Shown here piece by piece: positions 1 to 5,766 of a stretch of DNA of 6,191 nt; position 1 is the stretch's first letter; each line of letters opens with the position of its first letter. Under the pieces are notes generated by a model. That model worked only from the letters and a program-made list of their open reading frames with translations. It made no database searches and was not told the origin of the DNA. The position numbers were made by a program, and so were the translations under genes. Source of the stretch: JAGLTZ01 sp023135015 (GTDB lineage Bacteria; Blakebacterota; Blakebacteria; Blakebacterales; Blakebacteraceae); NCBI GenBank assembly GCA_030631625.1, contig DAOVKT010000152.1, forward strand, positions 1-6,191. Direction: 5' to 3'.

Positions 1-1535
1 AAGGGATCGAACCCTCCGCGGGTGAGTGGACGATATACTACGACCTCGCATCGCGCACCAGCACACACGTAGCCCTGTGGATAGACGGAGACACGATCGA
101 TGCAACGGTTGTGGGAGGCGGTTCGGGCTACACCGTGTCGGAACCTGGAACTGGGACGGGTGAAATCTGTGTCGGCTCCTATATCACGAAAAAATCGTGG
201 TTGGCCATAGACGGCGGTACATGGGGATGGTGGAGCCTGACAGAAGGCGATATTTCCCCATTCAGCAGCTGGGGCCCGACCCGGGACGGGAGGCAGAAGC
301 CCGATATCTCGGCTCCCGGGCAGGGAATCATGGCTGCCCTGGCTACTCAGATGAGTTCCCAACCTGCGGAAAATGTCACCGATCCCGACGGTGTACACCG
401 TCTCACACAGGGCACTTCGATGGCCGCCCCTCACGTAACGGGCGCCGTGGCGCTACTCCTGCAGGCACAACCCTATCTGACCGCCTCCCAGGTCAGGGAC
501 CACCTGACAAACACGGCGGTCAGGGACGGATTCACCGGGGGATCGGCCAACAATACGTGGGGACACGGCAAGATGGATGTAAAGGCGGCCGTCGACGTCG
601 TACTCGCATCAAGCGACACGACGGCTCCCGACTTCACGGTCGGAATCCTCCGCAACAGCGTGCTCACAGATTTCCTCGATCTCTACTTCGTGCCTTCGGA
701 GATCCTCTCCGAAGCCCCCACCGCGATGATAGATACCACATCGCTCGAATTGAGCCTGGTCACATCTACAGAGGCCACCCTTTACGTGAGCGATTATACA
801 ATACCCTCGTCGGGCACATTCACAATCAGTGTTACAGGCAGCGACCTTGCCGGCAACGATACCACCGTCACCAGGGAATTCGTCGCCCAGCTGATCAGCT
901 CCTCAGAAGGGGGATTGCTGATAGCGGCAGGCGGCGCACTGCAGGCCACATTCACACCACAGACCCTGGAGAGAGACGAATACATTATCGCCCGCAAGCT
1001 CGAGGATGGAATGAGGTACGATCTTCAGCCGCACGGCATGATCCTCTCCAGTAAGATTAGGCTGGTGATCTCGTACAATACGGCCCAGCTGGAAGGAATC
1101 GACCCATCCAGCCTCGGTATGTACCGGTGGGAAGAGGGGGAGTGGAGATATGTGGAAAGCTACGTTGATGTATCACGCAGAAAGGTGGAGGCCGCGGTAA
1201 GTCAGCTTGGGATCTACAGGCTTCTCTCTTCAGATGATAATCCCGCGGCACCTTCATTCAGCTACGGGCTCGAGCAGAACTACCCGAATCCATTCAACGG
1301 CGCGACCCGGATCCGATACACACTTGCCCGGCAGACCGATATGGAGCTGCTCATACTTAACACACGCGGTCAGCGGGTGCGGACCCTCGTGGACCGGGTC
1401 GAAGCCGCCGGCTCCCACGTTGTGAGCTGGGACGGCGACAACGACTCGGGCCAACCGGTTGCATCCGGCATCTACCTGGTCATGCTGCGGGCCGATGGCC
1501 GCATCTTCACCCGAAAAGCCCTGCTGCTTAGATAG
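1..1535 (+). CDS. Secreted subtilisin-like (S8) serine protease with C-terminal sorting domain, 5' partial
   Basis: The reading frame is open from position 3 to the TAG at 1533-1535, so the gene starts before the window; the GTG at 111 is internal. The catalytic serine motif GTSMAAPHVTG is present, with the Ser codon at 417-419. It is preceded by SSWGPTRDG and KPDISAPG (about 264-320), typical of the S8 core. The Asp and His of the triad and the signal peptide lie upstream. The first ~35 codons (EWTIYYDL...) look like the jelly-roll insertion that some S8 enzymes (CspA-like) carry before the Ser block; this is inference. After the protease domain come an Ig-like segment (about 615-890), a ZU5-like beta region (about 920-1220), and a C-terminal domain of about 90 residues starting YGLEQNYPNPFN (1263-1532). 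That last domain matches the FlgD-Ig/type IX-like sorting domains of FCB-group and related phyla. The product is probably exported and either surface-anchored or released. Confidence 0.93.
   Translation, partial: GIEPSAGEWTIYYDLASRTSTHVALWIDGDTIDATVVGGGSGYTVSEPGTGTGEICVGSYITKKSWLAIDGGTWGWWSLTEGDISPFSSWGPTRDGRQKPDISAPGQGIMAALATQMSSQPAENVTDPDGVHRLTQGTSMAAPHVTGAVALLLQAQPYLTASQVRDHLTNTAVRDGFTGGSANNTWGHGKMDVKAAVDVVLASSDTTAPDFTVGILRNSVLTDFLDLYFVPSEILSEAPTAMIDTTSLELSLVTSTEATLYVSDYTIPSSGTFTISVTGSDLAGNDTTVTREFVAQLISSSEGGLLIAAGGALQATFTPQTLERDEYIIARKLEDGMRYDLQPHGMILSSKIRLVISYNTAQLEGIDPSSLGMYRWEEGEWRYVESYVDVSRRKVEAAVSQLGIYRLLSSDDNPAAPSFSYGLEQNYPNPFNGATRIRYTLARQTDMELLILNTRGQRVRTLVDRVEAAGSHVVSWDGDNDSGQPVASGIYLVMLRADGRIFTRKALLLR
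1529..1535 (+). repeat. Left copy of 7-bp flanking direct repeat (putative target-site duplication)
   Basis: TAGATAG here is identical to 1718-1724. Its last three bases are the stop codon of the protease gene, so an insertion at this point would leave the protein unchanged. The inverted-repeat arm starts 10 nt to the right. Confidence 0.5.
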
Positions 1536-1545
1536 TTCCCAGGGT

Positions 1546-1571
1546 GGAAACGAGCAATTTTCCGCAAGGTC
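1546..1571 (+). repeat. Left terminal inverted-repeat arm
   Basis: It begins GGAAACG and is complementary to 1683-1707. The paired blocks are 1546-1552/1701-1707, 1554-1555/1699-1700, 1558-1561/1693-1696, 1563-1567/1687-1691 and 1570-1571/1683-1684. A1553 is bulged. Confidence 0.65.
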
Positions 1572-1595
1572 AAGGAAATCAACGGATTGCGCGGA

Positions 1596-1657
1596 GACGT
1601 ACATGCGTACGTCGCACAAGAGTCCGTAGTTTGGACCGCGAGTCCGGCGTAAGCCGG
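1596..1657 (+). other. Three consecutive hairpins inside the inverted-repeat element
   Basis: Hairpin one has a perfect 7-bp stem, GACGTAC (1596-1602) with GTACGTC (1607-1613), and loop ATGC. Hairpin two is GTCC (1622-1625) with GGAC (1633-1636) and a 7-nt loop. Hairpin three is CCGGC (1644-1648) with GCCGG (1653-1657) and loop GTAA, which fits the GNRA tetraloop pattern when read as RNA from the plus strand. All three are compatible with the outer closing helix, giving a four-way-junction-like fold. The heptamer GAGTCCG occurs twice (1620-1626 and 1640-1646). An RNA function is not shown; the pairing is what can be seen. Confidence 0.5.
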
Positions 1658-1682
1658 CGAGCAACTCCGGCAGATTGACGCC

Positions 1683-1707
1683 GAGATTGCGCAAAAGGGC
1701 CGTTTCC
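1683..1707 (-). repeat. Right terminal inverted-repeat arm
   Basis: It ends CGTTTCC, the reverse complement of the left arm start. Twenty of about 25 aligned columns pair with 1546-1571. There is no T-run after it, which argues against a simple intrinsic terminator. Confidence 0.65.
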
Positions 1708-1717
1708 GGACGGTAAC

Positions 1718-1724
1718 TAGATAG
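1718..1724 (+). repeat. Right copy of 7-bp flanking direct repeat (putative target-site duplication)
   Basis: TAGATAG is identical to 1529-1535 and lies 10 nt beyond the right inverted-repeat arm, mirroring the left side. If one copy and the intervening DNA are removed, the protease stop would be 23 nt from the lipoprotein start, a normal operon spacing. Confidence 0.5.
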
Positions 1725-1733
1725 GGACACACT

Positions 1734-1740
1734 GAAAGGG
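1734..1740 (+). promoter_or_regulatory. Ribosome binding site of the lipoprotein gene
   Basis: GAAAGGG is followed by a 7-nt spacer and then the GTG at 1748. This supports GTG as the start codon; no in-frame ATG exists near the signal peptide. Confidence 0.6.
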
Positions 1741-1747
1741 ATTACCG

Positions 1748-2692
1748 GTGAGGCTGAAAAAAACGGCATATAAAGAGAGCTTCGAATGCAAGCGAACAGT
1801 AAAGGGGGTGTTCCTGCTCCTCCCCCTTCTTCTGGCAAGCGCCTGCGGTGAAGGTCCCGATACCACGGCACCCGACCCGGTGATCGGCGTGACAGTAACC
1901 ATCGGAGATGGTTTCATCACGCTATCGTGGAGCGCGTCTATCGAAGACGATCTCTCACACTACCTCCTCTATCAGGGAACCAGCAGCACCTCTCTGAGCA
2001 GCACAGGTGAGAATATCACAACCAATTCGAAGACCCTTACCGACCTGACAGCGGGAACCACATACTACTTCTATGTCACGGCGGTGGATGAAGCAGGCAA
2101 CGAGGGCACCGCGAGCAGCATCGTCGAAGCACGCGCAACATCCGTCACCTACGAAACCACACAGGGCTGGAACGAGTTCGAATCCGCATCTTATGATACC
2201 GCCGTTGCCTACTTCAACAACGCGCTCGGGCTTGACTCCAACCACGCAGACGCCTCTTCAGGCCTTGGCTGGTCGAAGGCACTGCTGGGCTTCCTGAGTG
2301 AAGCCGTGACTGCTCTACAGACTGCAAATTCTCTGGGACTGACAACACAGGATGCCAATGCGGGCCTGGCGGTTGTATACCGTGACCTGCCCAATCTGGA
2401 AAGCGCGATCTCGCACGCCGGTACGGTTGTCGGGAATGAGCCCTCTTACAGCTTCTCCCACCGCCCCTCCATCGACTACAAGGACATGCACCTTGTGATG
2501 GCCCAGTGCTATTACCGGCAGGGTGAGGCCAGCTTTCCCGATGCACAGGCTCAGGTGGATATCCTGGACCCGAACAACGGCCTGGATCCGGACACCCCGA
2601 GCACCTGGGTCGTGTGCGGCCAGACCTATCAGACGTATGCAGAGGCTCTGCTGATGAAGATCGAGGAACTGGAAGCCTCTATAGGAGGGTAG
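1748..2692 (+). CDS. Predicted lipoprotein with FN3 domain and TPR-like repeats
   Basis: The product has 314 residues with a GTG start. Residues 1-33 form a long, basic export signal: a Lys/Arg-rich stretch, then VFLLLPLLLASAC with the probable lipidated Cys at 33. The -3 residue is Ala instead of the usual Leu, so the lipobox is imperfect. A short linker leads into a fibronectin type III domain (about 41-131; LSWSAS, YYFYVTAVDEAGNEG). Residues about 138-229 form TPR-like helical pairs (EFESASYDTAVAYFNNALGL and following). The C-terminal 80 residues are less typical and contain two Cys. It is probably anchored to a membrane and acts as a binding or scaffold protein; no catalytic motif is visible. 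It follows the secreted protease in the same direction, separated only by the structured repeat, so the two were probably cotranscribed. The specific function is unknown. Confidence 0.85.
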   Translation: MRLKKTAYKESFECKRTVKGVFLLLPLLLASACGEGPDTTAPDPVIGVTVTIGDGFITLSWSASIEDDLSHYLLYQGTSSTSLSSTGENITTNSKTLTDLTAGTTYYFYVTAVDEAGNEGTASSIVEARATSVTYETTQGWNEFESASYDTAVAYFNNALGLDSNHADASSGLGWSKALLGFLSEAVTALQTANSLGLTTQDANAGLAVVYRDLPNLESAISHAGTVVGNEPSYSFSHRPSIDYKDMHLVMAQCYYRQGEASFPDAQAQVDILDPNNGLDPDTPSTWVVCGQTYQTYAEALLMKIEELEASIGG

Positions 2693-2724
2693 TCCTCATC
2701 TGTATAAGGTGATCCGATATTCCC

Positions 2725-2761
2725 GTCCGGCCCGAAACTGTCGACGACTATAGAGCCGGAC
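2725..2761. terminator. Weak dyad between convergent genes, possible bidirectional terminator
   Basis: GTCCGGC (2725-2731) is the perfect complement of GCCGGAC (2755-2761), with a 23-nt loop. It lies in the 88-bp gap between the lipoprotein gene (+) and the SPFH gene (-), where both transcripts must end. There is no T-tract on either strand and the loop is long, so this is only a candidate. Confidence 0.25.
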
Positions 2762-2780
2762 TCTTCGAGCTTACCGCCGA

Positions 2781-3737
2781 TCAGGCGTCAGATTCCTCAG
2801 CTGCAGCGGCTTTCTTCGGCTTTGCCGCACCTTCCACCGGAGGCTTCAGCATTTCGGCGATTCCGCCCAGCCCGCCGAGCAGCCCTGAAGCTTCGATGGG
2901 CAGGAAGATTTTCGTTGCCTGGCCGTCGGCCATGTTGGTCAAGGCTTCCAGGTATTTTATCGTGATCAGATCCTGTGTCGGCCTGCCCTCATGGATGGCG
3001 TCATATACCTTCAGGACTGCCTCGGCCTCGCCGGTGGCCACAGTAGTCAGCTTGTAACGGTTGGCGTCGGCCACCTTCTGAATGGCCGCTGCCTCGCCCT
3101 CGGCTTTCAGGATGGCCGCCTGTTTCTGACCTTCTGCGACCTTGATCGCCGCCTCCCGCTGACCGTCGGCCTCCAGCACCATCGCCCGCCTGTCACGCTC
3201 CGCCTTCATCTGGCGGTGCATGGCATCCATAACATCCTGTGGCGGTTCGATGCGCTGGATCTCCACTCGAACGACACGCACACCCCACCGGTCGGTGGCG
3301 TTGTCCAGGATCTCGCGCAGTTTAGTATTGATCAGCTCACGGGAAGTGAGCGACTCGTCGAGCGACATCTCTCCTACAATGTTACGCAGGTTGGTCTGGG
3401 CGAGCTTTGTGGCAGCTGAATAGAAATCGGCCACGTTGTAAAGGAGTTTCACCGGGTCGGTGGCCTCGTAGTAGACGATGGCGTCCATCACCACAGCCAC
3501 GTTGTCCATGGTGATCACTTCCTGGGGCGGCACATCCACCACCTGCTCGCGCATGTCCACCTTACGGACCTTCTCGATAAAGGGGACGATGATTATCAGC
3601 CCGCTGCCCAGGGTCCGCTGGTACTTACCCAGACGCTCAATGACCCCTTTCTGGTACGGCAGGATTATCTTCAATGCGTTCGCCACGAAGACGAACAGCA
3701 CAACAGCAACAATTACTAGTGCAATTACCGACTCCAT
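2781..3737 (-). CDS. SPFH/band 7 membrane protein of the stomatin/slipin (QmcA-like) family
   Basis: The product has 318 residues. Residues 4-24 form one N-terminal membrane anchor. The SPFH (band 7) domain follows from about 27 to 170, with conserved blocks QKGVIERLGKY, GLIIIVPFIEKV, DMREQVVDVPPQEVITMDN and GEMSLDESLTSRE. The helical stretch at about 172-250 is rich in Ala and Glu with repeated AEGQ/AEGEA units, as in the coiled coil that drives oligomerisation. A conserved C-terminal segment (TQDLITIKYLEALTNMADG) follows, then a low-complexity Ala/Lys tail. Length and order match bacterial QmcA/slipin proteins, which form large membrane assemblies and are linked to microdomain organisation and protein quality control. 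The start is supported by TAGGAGGA (3743-3750) 5 nt from the ATG. It lies 35 nt downstream of the NfeD-type gene, the usual partner. The exact substrate or client is unknown. Confidence 0.95.
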   Translation of the reverse strand: MESVIALVIVAVVLFVFVANALKIILPYQKGVIERLGKYQRTLGSGLIIIVPFIEKVRKVDMREQVVDVPPQEVITMDNVAVVMDAIVYYEATDPVKLLYNVADFYSAATKLAQTNLRNIVGEMSLDESLTSRELINTKLREILDNATDRWGVRVVRVEIQRIEPPQDVMDAMHRQMKAERDRRAMVLEADGQREAAIKVAEGQKQAAILKAEGEAAAIQKVADANRYKLTTVATGEAEAVLKVYDAIHEGRPTQDLITIKYLEALTNMADGQATKIFLPIEASGLLGGLGGIAEMLKPPVEGAAKPKKAAAAEESDA

Positions 3738-3742
3738 AATTT

Positions 3743-3750
3743 TCCTCCTA
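3743..3750 (-). promoter_or_regulatory. Strong ribosome binding site of the SPFH gene
   Basis: On the minus strand TAGGAGGA precedes the ATG (3737-3735) by 5 nt. It is a near-perfect Shine-Dalgarno sequence and much stronger than that of the upstream nfeD-type gene, so the SPFH protein may be made in excess over its partner (inference). Confidence 0.75.
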
Positions 3751-3772
3751 TAGGGGGAACGTGCTCAAAACA

Positions 3773-4264
3773 TTATTCCTGCGTGTTGGATCCTTCAGAC
3801 TCATCCGCTACCTCCGCCTCTCCAGACTCGGAGATGGGCCGTACCACCATTCGGGTGCCGTCGACCTTTACAATCTCGGTCCAGGTACCCTCCTGAATGA
3901 CATCACCTTCGGCAGACTCTGCCAGCCATTCCTCGCGATCCACCCTTATCCTCCCGGTTGCTGCCGCCACATCTATGGTCTCTATCACGAAGGCCTTCAT
4001 GCCCGCGTAACGTTCCGCCCCCACTCCGAAGTCGGTCGGCCCATGGTGCACGCCCCTGGCGAACTTGCGGCTGCCGGCAAACGCAATCACCGAGACCACG
4101 ATAAAGACGATCCACTGCCAGAGTATGCTGCCGCCGAAGACCGCAACCAGAAAGGCACCGAACGCACCGACACCGAAAACGATCAGAAAGAAACCGGCTG
4201 TCAGCATCTCCCCGACCAGCAGAACAGCGGTCATTATCAGCCAGGCCCAAGTCATCAAATCCAT
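3773..4264 (-). CDS. NfeD/YbbJ-family membrane protein, partner of the SPFH protein
   Basis: The product has 163 residues. Three hydrophobic segments (about 7-24, 25-43 and 48-64) are followed by a basic turn (SRKFARG). A soluble C-terminal OB-fold domain spans about 88-142, with the family pattern GRIRVDREEWLAES...G..I..GT...IVKVDGTRMVV. An acidic tail (SESGEAEVADESEGS) ends the protein. This is the short NfeD form (YbbJ type) without the N-terminal ClpP-like protease domain of long NfeD proteins. These proteins are typically encoded beside SPFH genes and are thought to assemble with them in the membrane, with the OB domain making the contacts. It is the first gene of the two-gene minus-strand operon, with a GAAAGG ribosome site about 8 nt from the ATG. 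The assignment is secure; the physiological role is only generally known. Confidence 0.93.
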   Translation of the reverse strand: MDLMTWAWLIMTAVLLVGEMLTAGFFLIVFGVGAFGAFLVAVFGGSILWQWIVFIVVSVIAFAGSRKFARGVHHGPTDFGVGAERYAGMKAFVIETIDVAAATGRIRVDREEWLAESAEGDVIQEGTWTEIVKVDGTRMVVRPISESGEAEVADESEGSNTQE

Positions 4265-4269
4265 GTCAA

Positions 4270-4288
4270 CAACCTTTCTTGCAGGTTG
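4270..4288 (-). promoter_or_regulatory. Hairpin over the ribosome binding site of the nfeD-type gene
   Basis: CAACCT (4270-4275) and AGGTTG (4283-4288) form a 6-bp stem with a 7-nt loop in the leader of the minus-strand operon. The ribosome site GAAAGG (4273-4278, minus strand) is partly inside the stem, so folding could reduce initiation. The stem is short, and regulation is only a possibility. Confidence 0.3.
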
Positions 4289-4345
4289 CGTTAACCAGGA
4301 TATTCCGTTGCATCCCGATCCTTACCTGCATTCCAGGATCCTAGC

Positions 4346-4375
4346 GTTATACGAAAAGACCCGTAATTATTTCAA
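4346..4375 (-). promoter_or_regulatory. Sigma70-like promoter for the nfeD-SPFH operon
   Basis: On the minus strand, TTGAAA (4375-4370) matches the -35 consensus at 5 of 6 positions. After an 18-nt spacer, TATAAC (4351-4346) matches the -10 at 5 of 6. Transcription would begin near 4339, giving a leader of about 75 nt before the ATG at 4264. The palindrome AGGATCCT (4335-4342) sits at the predicted start point. The -35 region overlaps the stop of the hydrolase remnant. Confidence 0.5.
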
Positions 4376-4591
4376 TTTCATCTGGCTTCGGGATGGCGTG
4401 TAGATTCCCCTGGTCTGAAGGGCCGTCCCCAGCTCAATCGATTCGTGGTTCAGACTATCATGCATTCCGAGGGGATCGTAAAGCCGCTCTTTGAGAAACA
4501 CATCCAGAGGCATTCCCGAAGATACTTCTATGATAGCTCCGAGAACATAGTACAGACTCCGGTGTATGTTCACAGGGGAAGTGATAATGCT
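4367..4591 (-). pseudogene. Remnant of a PF00144 beta-lactamase-fold serine hydrolase
   Basis: Minus-strand translation gives a piece with a clear family signature: LYYVLGAIIEVSSGMPLDVF followed by LKERLYDPLGMHDS. In intact members this is the segment after the catalytic Tyr motif (YSNxxYYLLGxIIExVSGxxL...FxPLGM). The residues before it (SPVNIHRSLYY) align loosely with the usual PG..F.YSN..Y but have lost the Tyr-x-Asn motif. A stop lies upstream at 4594-4592 and another at 4369-4367, leaving about 75 residues of a family normally 300-400 long. The SxxK nucleophile region is not found in any frame of the adjacent 160 bp. The GTG at 4573 has no convincing ribosome site. It therefore appears to be a decayed internal fragment. 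A small functional ORF is unlikely. Confidence 0.65.
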
Positions 4592-4756
4592 TCAGCCTTG
4601 CACTTCTCATCCGCATCCGCTACCAAAGGAATCTGAAGAAGAACAAACTACAATATCCCACCCGTCTCCTGTGGAGGTGTGTATTGGAATTCGGTCCACT
4701 CTGGTGCTCGACGGCACTGTTCGGCAGGCAGTAATAAGAGCTTACAGGCATCACCG
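4592..4756. other. Intergenic stretch without recognisable gene
   Basis: Between the hydrolase remnant and the racemase-like gene I see no conserved coding frame. TACAAT (4649-4654) resembles a -10 box but lacks a matching -35. GGAGG (4673-4677) lies only 1 nt from a GTG at 4679, too close to drive it. A weak AGG at 4746-4748 precedes the chosen ATG at 4757. Confidence 0.4.
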
Positions 4757-5728
4757 ATGGCTCAGACTACTGAAGGAGAAGTGCTGAAGCGGCCGGATCT
4801 GGAAACGATCCGGCAGGCGCACGAGCGCATCAAGCCATACATACACCGCACGCCCGTATTGACTTCGGCGGCCGTTGACGAGATGTGCGGCGTCACGATC
4901 TTCTTCAAATGCGAGAACCTGCAGAAGGTGGGAGCCTTCAAGGCAAGGGGCGCCTGCAACGCCGTATTCTCGCTGGATGAAGAAACTGCCTCCAGGGGGG
5001 TGGTGACCCATTCTTCCGGCAATCACGCGGCCGCCCTGGCCTTCGCGGCGGCTCTTCGAGGCATTCCGGCTCACATTGTGATGCCTTCGAACGCACCGGC
5101 GGTGAAGAAGGCGGCGGTAAGGGGATATGGCGGGATGATCACGGAGTGTGAGCCCACCCTCGCCGACCGTGAAGCCACTGCCGAGCGGGTCATAGAGAAG
5201 ACGGGCGCCGAGCTGGTCCACCCATTTGACGACTATCGAATCATTGCTGCCCAGGCGAGTGTAGCCATCGAACTGGTCGAAGATGTCGGAGAGCTCGACT
5301 TTGTCCTGGCACCGGTGGGCGGGGGCGGCCTCATCAGCGGGACCGCCCTGGTTGTCCACTACCTCGACCTGCCTTCAAAGGTAATTGCCTGTGAGCCTGA
5401 GAACGCGGACGATGCATACAGATCGTTCCATGAGGGACATATCGTACCCATGGAAAACCCCTCCACCGTCGCCGACGGCCTGCGGACCCAGCTGAGCGAT
5501 AAGACCTTTGATATCATCCGTAACTTCGTCGATGACATCGTGCTGGTTACCGAGGAGGAAATCGTGGAAGCGATGAGGACCATCTGGGAACGGATGAAGA
5601 TCATCATAGAACCATCCTCGGCGGTACCTGTTGCCGCCGTCCAGTTCGGGAAGATAGTCACTCACGGAAAGCGGGTCGGGATCATCCTGAGCGGGGGCAA
5701 TGTAGATCTTGGAAATCTTCCTTTTTGA
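4757..5728 (+). CDS. Serine racemase / threonine dehydratase-like PLP enzyme (fold type II)
   Basis: With the ATG at 4757 the product has 323 residues. The frame is open upstream to a GTG at 4679, but those 26 residues (WNSVHSGARRH...) do not resemble the family, whereas TIRQAHERIKPYIHRTPVLTS matches the usual N-terminus. Residues visible (numbered from this ATG) are the PLP-binding Lys 62 in GAFKARGACNA, Ser 87 in THSSGNH (the second acid/base of serine racemase), the tetraglycine phosphate loop 188-191 (PVGGGG), and the LSGGNVDL motif near the end. The segment ACEPENADDAYRS carries Glu 213, Ala 217 and Asp 219, equivalent to the Mg-binding residues of mammalian serine racemase. Such enzymes interconvert L- and D-serine and also eliminate water from serine, threonine or 3-hydroxyaspartate, giving 2-oxo acids and ammonia. 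There is no C-terminal ACT domain, so it is not the isoleucine-feedback biosynthetic IlvA type. It is cytoplasmic. Racemase versus dehydratase activity cannot be settled from sequence. Confidence 0.92.
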   Translation: MAQTTEGEVLKRPDLETIRQAHERIKPYIHRTPVLTSAAVDEMCGVTIFFKCENLQKVGAFKARGACNAVFSLDEETASRGVVTHSSGNHAAALAFAAALRGIPAHIVMPSNAPAVKKAAVRGYGGMITECEPTLADREATAERVIEKTGAELVHPFDDYRIIAAQASVAIELVEDVGELDFVLAPVGGGGLISGTALVVHYLDLPSKVIACEPENADDAYRSFHEGHIVPMENPSTVADGLRTQLSDKTFDIIRNFVDDIVLVTEEEIVEAMRTIWERMKIIIEPSSAVPVAAVQFGKIVTHGKRVGIILSGGNVDLGNLPF

Positions 5729-5766
5729 GAAGAGCGCTGCGTTTGAATAGGGGATTAAATCTGGAA

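Larger units (their letters stand above)
1536..1717. mobile_element. MITE-like or structured repeat element with terminal inverted repeats
   Basis: This non-coding stretch fills almost the whole gap between the protease and lipoprotein genes. Its ends pair: arm 1546-1571 can pair with 1683-1707 at 20 positions, with one bulge and a few mismatches. The helix continues inward through 1579-1582/1675-1678, 1583-1586/1666-1669 and 1587-1590/1661-1664. Three hairpins sit inside this closing helix. Outside the arms, exactly 10 nt on each side separate them from a 7-bp direct repeat, TAGATAG. This is the architecture expected of a small non-autonomous transposable element that duplicated its target, or of a dispersed structured repeat. 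No transposase is encoded. A frame through it reads as plausible protein on both sides of one stop (for example AGEQLRQIDAEIAQKGRF), but there is no start or ribosome site. Identity as a MITE is inferred; copy number in the genome would decide it. Confidence 0.6.

Noticed and set aside
1620..1646. CRISPR-like direct repeat (GAGTCCG twice, 20 nt apart)
   Set aside because: There are only two 7-nt copies, with no regular array; they are part of the hairpin region.
1546..1707. Intrinsic terminator of the protease gene
   Set aside because: The stem is long, interrupted and branched, and no T-run follows the right arm. The flanking 7-bp repeats fit an inserted element better.
1546..1707. Cyclic-di-GMP or another known riboswitch
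   Set aside because: I compared it with riboswitch cores I know and found no conserved ligand-binding blocks.
1254..1871. 205-residue minus-strand ORF across the protease end, repeat and lipoprotein start
   Set aside because: It runs antisense to two well-supported genes and through the inverted-repeat element, with no recognisable domain or ribosome site. It is a shadow frame.
2775..2787. Small hairpin CGCC/GGCG over the SPFH stop codon
   Set aside because: It has only 4 bp, lies within coding and stop sequence, and has no T-tract; expected by chance.
3761..4294. 177-residue plus-strand ORF over the NfeD-type gene
   Set aside because: It is antisense to a gene with clear NfeD membrane and OB-fold features; its own translation has no family character.
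4649..4654. TACAAT as the -10 box for the racemase-like gene
   Set aside because: No acceptable -35 lies 16-18 nt upstream, and a single hexamer is not enough.
4751..5359. 202-residue minus-strand ORF over the racemase-like gene
   Set aside because: It is a mirror of a highly conserved PLP enzyme frame, and the translation has no recognisable motif.
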